This document shows positions 14,651 to 18,505 of a stretch of DNA of 18,505 nucleotides, piece after piece. Under the pieces are notes generated by a model. The model saw only the letters and a list, made by a program, of their open reading frames with translations, ran no database searches and was not told the origin of the DNA. The DNA comes from Thiobacillus sp. UBA2597. Its GTDB lineage: Bacteria; Pseudomonadota; Gammaproteobacteria; Burkholderiales; Thiobacillaceae. A program made the translations under genes and the position numbers. The stretch is taken from the NCBI GenBank assembly GCA_002339725.1, contig DDKN01000099.1, positions 1 to 18,505 on the forward strand. Direction: 5' to 3'. Numbering within the stretch: position 1 is the first letter of the stretch; each line of letters starts with the position of its first letter.

Positions 14651-15142
14651 ATGCACTGGTACCTGGTGCACACCAAGCCACGGCAGGAACGCTGCGCCCT
14701 GCAGAACCTGGCGCAGCAGGGCTACGAGTGCTATCTGCCGTTCATCACGGTTGAGAAACTGCGTCAGGGCGCGTTGGCCGTGGTCGAGGAGCCGCTGTTT
14801 CCCCGCTATTTGTTCATCCGGCTGGACGATGGGCTATCAGGCAAGGGCTGGGGCCCGATCCGCTCCACCCGGGGGGTGAGCCGCCTGGTCACCTTCGGCA
14901 CCGAGCCGGCCCGGCTCGATGCGCGCCTGGTCGAACAGATTCGGGCGCGCGAAGGCAGCAACAAGCCGCAGCCCCTGTTCGTGCCGGGTGAACGGGTGCA
15001 GGTCATCCAAGGCCCATTCGCCGGCTTGGAGGCCATCTATCAAATGACCGAAGGCGAAAACCGGGTGATGGTGCTGATCGAACTGCTCAGCAAGCCGGTG
15101 CGACTGGGGCTGGGCCCGGCGGCGCTGCGCAAGCTCGCCTGA
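14651..15142 (+). CDS. rfaH: RfaH-type transcription antiterminator (NusG paralogue)
   Basis: The 163-residue protein has an N-terminal NGN domain (WYLVHTKPRQE, 3-13; EPLFPRYLFIRLD, 47-59; STRGVSRLVTFG, 72-83) and a C-terminal KOW-like segment (FVPGERVQVIQGPFAGLEA, 110-128). The NGN wording follows RfaH rather than NusG. RfaH is recruited to RNA polymerase paused at ops DNA elements, suppresses Rho-dependent termination and promotes translation of long, poorly expressed surface-polysaccharide operons. A full ops match lies 151 bases downstream of its stop, in the leader of the adjoining polysaccharide genes, which supports the call. It has its own promoter at 14587-14615 and diverges from waaA. 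Confidence 0.92.
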   Translation: MHWYLVHTKPRQERCALQNLAQQGYECYLPFITVEKLRQGALAVVEEPLFPRYLFIRLDDGLSGKGWGPIRSTRGVSRLVTFGTEPARLDARLVEQIRAREGSNKPQPLFVPGERVQVIQGPFAGLEAIYQMTEGENRVMVLIELLSKPVRLGLGPAALRKLA

Positions 15143-15185
15143 GCCGCCTTCATTCCAACACGCCTGCCGGGGTTTTGAAAGTCTT

Positions 15186-15202
15186 GCCCGCCGCCGGGCT
15201 TC
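15186..15202 (+). terminator. Weak terminator-like hairpin after rfaH
   Basis: GCCCG (15186-15190) and CGGGC (15195-15199) form a short stem followed by TTCTTG. The T-tract is poor and it overlaps the next promoter candidate. Confidence 0.3.
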
Positions 15203-15232
15203 TTGTGGCAAAATCCCCCCGCCCGGTATGGT
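15203..15232 (+). promoter_or_regulatory. Candidate promoter of the polysaccharide operon
   Basis: TTGTGG (15203-15208) and TATGGT (15227-15232) are 18 bases apart. A start near 15239 would place the ops element about 55 bases into the transcript, the usual setting for ops in a leader. Both boxes are imperfect. Confidence 0.4.
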
Positions 15233-15292
15233 TGCCTTCAATTGTTCGGGTCTCAATCTCCTGGACCGCGCTTGCCGATCGTGAAACGGCAT

Positions 15293-15319
15293 GGCGGTAG
15301 CGTGGGCGAGCGGTTTTTT
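15293..15319 (+). promoter_or_regulatory. ops element (RfaH recruitment site) with downstream T-tract
   Basis: GGCGGTAGCGTG (15293-15304) matches the enterobacterial ops element at all 12 positions as I know it, including the GCGGTAGC core that forms the RfaH-binding hairpin in the non-template strand. Six T residues follow at 15314-15319. It lies between rfaH and the sugar-nucleotide genes, on their coding strand. The rest of this 408-base gap holds the promoter and hairpin above and the epimerase relic below. Confidence 0.82.
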
Positions 15320-15440
15320 GGGGCCATATCAATTCCCCTGTTTGCACCGCTTCGATTTGACGCTGGCCTGGGCGGCGCGGTTCGAATGGCCGCTGCAGCC
15401 AGGCGCGCGAAATCCTAATCAATCCCTGCCAAGAGAAAAA

Positions 15441-15533
15441 ATGAAAGTACTGATTACCGGGACGGCAGGGCTTTGTTGCGGCCGCTCGCACGACCCGCTT
15501 AACTTGCGCAAGGCGCAAGCCGGCCTTCACTGA
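15441..15533 (+). pseudogene. Relic of the 5' end of a sugar-nucleotide epimerase gene
   Basis: An ATG at 15441 opens a 30-codon frame beginning MKVLITGTAGL, the nucleotide-binding start typical of UDP-glucuronate epimerases, then running into unrelated residues and a stop at 15533. The intact epimerase at 15551 starts MKVLITGCAGF, so the two gene heads lie 110 bases apart. Only the first 11-12 codons are recognisable. It may be a leftover of an earlier epimerase gene or of a recombination event; a role as a leader peptide cannot be excluded. Confidence 0.5.
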
Positions 15534-15550
15534 AACCGGCGCGACGAGTT

Positions 15551-16558
15551 ATGAAAGTATTGATCACAGGCTGCGCCGGTTTTATCGGCATGCATGTCGC
15601 CAAGCGGCTGCTCGAACGCGGCGATGAGGTGATCGGCGTCGACAACCTCAACGACTACTACGATCCCCGGCTCAAGCTGGCCCGTCTGGAACAGCTCAAG
15701 CCTTTTTCCGGCTTCAGGTTCCACCGCCTCGATATCTCCGAGCACATGGCCGTGGAAGACCTGTTTGCTCAGGAGCGGCCACAGCGCGTGGTCAATCTTG
15801 CCGCCCAGCCGGGCGTGCGTTATTCGCTGAAAAACCCGTACGCCTACATCCAGACCAATCTGGTCGGCTTCGGCAACATCCTGGAAGGTTGCCGGCACAA
15901 TGGGGTGGAGCATCTGGTCTATGCCAGCAGTTCGAGCGTCTATGGCGCCAACACCCACATGCCGTTCTCGGTGCACGACAACGTCGATCATCCGGTGAGC
16001 CTCTATGCCGCGAGCAAGAAGGCCAATGAGCTGATGGCGCATGCCTACAGCCACCTTTATGGCCTGCCGACCACCGGCCTGCGCTATTTCACTGTCTACG
16101 GCCCCTGGGGCCGGCCGGACATGTCACCCTGGTTGTTCACCTCGGCCATCCTCGAAGGCAGGCCCATCGACGTCTTCAACCACGGCAAGATGCAGCGCGA
16201 TTTCACCTACATCGACGACATCGCCGAGGGCACGGTGCGGGTGCTGGACAAGATCGCGACGCCGAACCCCGCCTTCGACAAGGATGCCCCGGACCCCGGC
16301 TCCAGCTACGCACCCTACCGCGTCTACAACATCGGCAACCACACACCGGTCGAGCTGATGGACTTCATCGGCACCATTGAGCAGGCTCTTGGCATCGAGG
16401 CGAAGAAGAATTTTCTGCCGATGCAGAACGGCGATGTGGTGGCGACTTATGCGGATGTCGAGGACCTGCGGCGGGAGGTGGGGTTTGAGCCGAAGACTGA
16501 ACTAACTACTGGCATTGGGCGGTGGGTGAATTGGTATCGAGGCTACACTGCCAATTGA
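15551..16558 (+). CDS. NAD-dependent epimerase, UDP-glucuronate 4-epimerase-like
   Basis: This 335-residue extended short-chain dehydrogenase/reductase has the NAD-binding motif GCAGFIG (7-13), the segment NLNDYYDPRLK (32-42) characteristic of bacterial UDP-GlcA 4-epimerases, an active-site serine stretch (ASSSSVYG, 125-132) and the YxxxK pair Tyr152/Lys156. It probably interconverts UDP-glucuronate and UDP-galacturonate in the cytoplasm for polysaccharide assembly. Other sugar-nucleotide epimerases share the fold, so the substrate is likely rather than certain. The ATG at 15551 fits the family N-terminus; the ribosome site (GACGAG) is weak. It is the first intact gene after the ops element. 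Confidence 0.88.
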   Translation: MKVLITGCAGFIGMHVAKRLLERGDEVIGVDNLNDYYDPRLKLARLEQLKPFSGFRFHRLDISEHMAVEDLFAQERPQRVVNLAAQPGVRYSLKNPYAYIQTNLVGFGNILEGCRHNGVEHLVYASSSSVYGANTHMPFSVHDNVDHPVSLYAASKKANELMAHAYSHLYGLPTTGLRYFTVYGPWGRPDMSPWLFTSAILEGRPIDVFNHGKMQRDFTYIDDIAEGTVRVLDKIATPNPAFDKDAPDPGSSYAPYRVYNIGNHTPVELMDFIGTIEQALGIEAKKNFLPMQNGDVVATYADVEDLRREVGFEPKTELTTGIGRWVNWYRGYTAN

Positions 16559-16622
16559 CCAGCGCTTGGGGCTGGGTGGCTGGTCGCCATCAAGCCAATG
16601 CGAAATTTTTTCGAGTTCGACC

Positions 16623-16820
16623 ATGATTCAAGCAAGGCCAGTGATTCTTTGTGGCGGTTCCGGCACCAGGCTTTGGCCGCTTTCGCGCGCTGGCTTTCCA
16701 AAACAGTTTCTCTGTCTGACCGGAAAAGAAAGCCTCTTCCAGGGCGTGGTAAAACGCTTCGCGGATTCAACCACGAAGTGCAACGCGGTGCCAAATAACT
16801 ACGGGAGTTCAATAAAATGA
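16623..16820 (+). pseudogene. Truncated mannose-1-phosphate guanylyltransferase (ManC/AlgA) N-terminus
   Basis: The frame from the ATG at 16623 reads MIQARPVILCGGSGTRLWPL then SRAGFPKQFLCLTGKESLFQ, an excellent match to the nucleotide-binding start of mannose-1-phosphate guanylyltransferases (GGSGTRLWPLSR and PKQF motifs). Similarity ends after about 50 codons, where the family has more than 300 further residues, so the enzyme cannot function. No frameshift is visible in the retained part. The 65-codon frame ends with a TGA that overlaps the rmlB ATG (ATGA, 16817-16820), so it may still couple translation to rmlB. The gap between the epimerase stop and this start (16559-16622) shows nothing clear beyond a T-run. 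Confidence 0.8.
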
Positions 16821-17887
16821 TTCTGGTCACCGGCGGCGCCGGCTTCATTGGCAGCAACTTCGTGCTCGACTGGCTGGCCCAATCGGACGAGCCCATCGTC
16901 AACCTCGACAAGCTCACCTATGCCGGCAACCTGGAAAACCTCGCCAGCCTGCAAGGCGATGCTCGCCACATCTTCGTGCAGGGCGACCTGGGCGACCGCG
17001 CGCTGGTGGACCGCCTGCTGGCCGAGCACCGCCCCCGCGCCGTGCTGCACTTCGCCGCCGAAAGCCACGTGGACCGCTCCATCCACAGGCCGGAAGACTT
17101 CATCCAGACCAACATCGTCGGCACCTTCCGTCTGCTCGAAGCCGTGCGCGCCTACTGGTCCGCCTTGCCTGAGGCTGACAAAACGGTCTTCCGCCTCCTG
17201 CACGTCAGCACCGACGAGGTTTACGGTACCCTCTCCAAGGACGATCCACCGTTTGCAGAGACGAACCCGTACGAGCCCAACAGCCCCTACAGTGCCAGCA
17301 AAGCCGCGTCTGACCACCTGGTGCGCGCCTGGCACCACACCTACGGCCTGCCGGTGCTCACCACCAACTGCAGCAACAACTACGGGCCGTACCACTTCCC
17401 GGAAAAACTCATCCCGCTCATGATCGTCAACGCCCTGGCCGGCAAGCCCCTGCCGGTATACGGCGATGGCCTGCAGGTGCGCGACTGGCTCTATGTGCGG
17501 GACCACTGCAGCGCCATCCGCCGTGTTCTGGAAGCCGGCCAACTGGGTGAAACGTACAACATTGGCGGCTGGAACGAAAAGCCCAACCTCGAGATCGTGC
17601 GCACCGTCTGCGCCTTGCTCGACGAACTGCGCCCCCGCGCTGATGGCCGCTCCTTCCGCGACCAGATCACCCACGTGCCCGACCGCCCCGGCCACGACCG
17701 GCGCTACGCCATCGATGCGCGCAAGATCGAACGCGAACTGGGCTGGCGCCCGGCCGAAACCTTCGAGACCGGCATTCGCAAGACCGTGCAGTGGTACTTG
17801 GATAATCCTGCATGGGTGGCCAATGTGCAGAGCGGCTACTACCGGCAGTGGGTCAGTCAGCACTACGGTGAAGAGGTGGCCGCATGA
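16817..17887 (+). CDS. rfbB: dTDP-glucose 4,6-dehydratase RmlB
   Basis: The 356-residue protein has the NAD-binding GGAGFIGSN (6-14), the DKLTYAGNLENL segment (31-42) diagnostic of RmlB, the catalytic STDEVYG (131-137, with Thr132-Asp133-Glu134) and YSASKAASDH (Tyr158, Lys162). It converts dTDP-glucose to dTDP-4-keto-6-deoxyglucose, the second step toward dTDP-rhamnose and other deoxysugars. GGGAG lies 9 bases before the ATG at 16817. The stop overlaps the rmlA start by 4 bases (17884-17887), so these two are translationally coupled. Confidence 0.96.
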   Translation: MILVTGGAGFIGSNFVLDWLAQSDEPIVNLDKLTYAGNLENLASLQGDARHIFVQGDLGDRALVDRLLAEHRPRAVLHFAAESHVDRSIHRPEDFIQTNIVGTFRLLEAVRAYWSALPEADKTVFRLLHVSTDEVYGTLSKDDPPFAETNPYEPNSPYSASKAASDHLVRAWHHTYGLPVLTTNCSNNYGPYHFPEKLIPLMIVNALAGKPLPVYGDGLQVRDWLYVRDHCSAIRRVLEAGQLGETYNIGGWNEKPNLEIVRTVCALLDELRPRADGRSFRDQITHVPDRPGHDRRYAIDARKIERELGWRPAETFETGIRKTVQWYLDNPAWVANVQSGYYRQWVSQHYGEEVAA

Positions 17888-18505
17888 CTCGTAAAGGCAT
17901 CATCCTCGTCGGTGGCTCCGGCACCCGTCTGTACCCCGCCACACTGGCTATCAGTAAACAACTGCTCCCGGTCTTTGATAAGCCCATGATCTACTATCCC
18001 CTCAGCACGCTTATGCTGGCGGGAATTCGCGACATTCTTATCATCAGCACCCCTCAGGACACGCCGCTGTTCAAGCAACTATTGGGCAATGGCGGCCAGT
18101 GGGGGCTGAACCTGCAATACGCTGTACAACCCAGTCCGGATGGCTTGGCGCAAGCCTTCCTGATTGGTGAGGAATTCATCGGCAATCAACCATCCGCACT
18201 GGTGTTGGGTGACAATATTTTTTACGGCCACGATTTTCATCAGTTGCTGGCCAGCGCCATGGCGCGGACCGATGGTGCAAGCGTGTTTGCCTACCACGTG
18301 CATGATCCGGAGCGTTACGGCGTGGCGGAGTTTGATGCGCAAGGCAAGGTCCTATCGCTGGAAGAAAAGCCCAACCTGCCCAAATCAAACTACGCAGTTA
18401 CCGGCCTATATTTTTACGATGCCCAAGTGGTTGACTTGGTCAAAGCTCTTAAGCCCTCCCCGCGTGGTGAACTGGAAATCACCGATCTCAACAGGCTGTA
18501 TCTGG
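17884..18505 (+). CDS. rfbA: Glucose-1-phosphate thymidylyltransferase RmlA, 3' end outside the window
   Basis: The open frame runs 207 codons from the ATG at 17884 to the window edge; about 85 residues are missing if it has the usual length near 290. It shows GGSGTRLYP (10-18), the RmlA segment SKQLLPVFDKPMIYYPL (24-40), LVLGDNIFYG with metal ligand Asp110, and LEEKP. RmlA makes dTDP-glucose from glucose-1-phosphate and dTTP, the step before RmlB, and is usually feedback-inhibited by dTDP-rhamnose. The start shares ATGA with the rmlB stop. rmlC and rmlD, if present, would lie beyond the window. Confidence 0.95.
   Translation, partial: MTRKGIILVGGSGTRLYPATLAISKQLLPVFDKPMIYYPLSTLMLAGIRDILIISTPQDTPLFKQLLGNGGQWGLNLQYAVQPSPDGLAQAFLIGEEFIGNQPSALVLGDNIFYGHDFHQLLASAMARTDGASVFAYHVHDPERYGVAEFDAQGKVLSLEEKPNLPKSNYAVTGLYFYDAQVVDLVKALKPSPRGELEITDLNRLYL

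Noticed and set aside
16559..16622. Terminator between the epimerase and the manC relic, based on a T-run near 16608
   Set aside because: No stable GC-rich hairpin directly precedes the T-run; the small CGAAA/TTTCG stem is too weak, and the following genes look cotranscribed.

Overview
The window is GC-rich, densely packed bacterial DNA. Its gene content (ThiD beside a rubredoxin, ThiC with a TPP riboswitch, a methyltransferase-rhodanese-TolC run facing WaaA, an RfaH paralogue ahead of a sugar-nucleotide operon) points to a Gram-negative proteobacterium, most likely a betaproteobacterium. That placement is inferred from gene content and order, not from a marker gene.

Left part (1-5010). A partial thiD on the minus strand diverges from a rubredoxin and a small ChpA/CheA-like histidine kinase made only of an Hpt and an ATPase domain. 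Facing them is a tightly coupled minus-strand unit: a ClC H+/Cl- exchanger, a YkgJ-type cysteine-cluster protein, a purine-type phosphoribosyltransferase, and the undecaprenyl-pyrophosphate phosphatase UppP.

Middle (5049-13110). thiC is preceded by a TPP riboswitch whose P3 arm is greatly enlarged by a palindromic repeat. Divergent from it is a P-type ATPase that looks like a bacterial relative of animal Na+,K+-ATPase. Then come a PCMT-like methyltransferase, a single-domain rhodanese, a TolC-family outer-membrane factor and a MNT/HEPN (MntA/HepT-like) toxin-antitoxin pair, all on the plus strand and nearly without gaps from the methyltransferase onward.

Right part (13159-18505). waaA (Kdo transferase) on the minus strand carries about 41 extra codons made of two palindromic repeats. 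Divergent from it is rfaH, with a good sigma70 promoter. The next 408-base leader holds a terminator-like hairpin, a promoter candidate and a full match to the ops element GGCGGTAGCGTG, the recruitment site of RfaH. The operon after it encodes a UDP-glucuronate 4-epimerase-like protein, RmlB and RmlA (cut by the window edge). It also holds two relics: the first codons of another epimerase, and the N-terminal 50 or so codons of a mannose-1-phosphate guanylyltransferase. This looks like the head of a surface polysaccharide locus under RfaH control whose gene content has turned over.

One family of palindromic repeats (consensus CCCTCACCCC-N-GCCC-YCTCCC followed by the returning arm) occurs three times in the same orientation: in the 3' end of the phosphoribosyltransferase gene, in the TPP riboswitch and inside waaA. 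No tRNA, rRNA, CRISPR array, insertion sequence or phage gene was seen.
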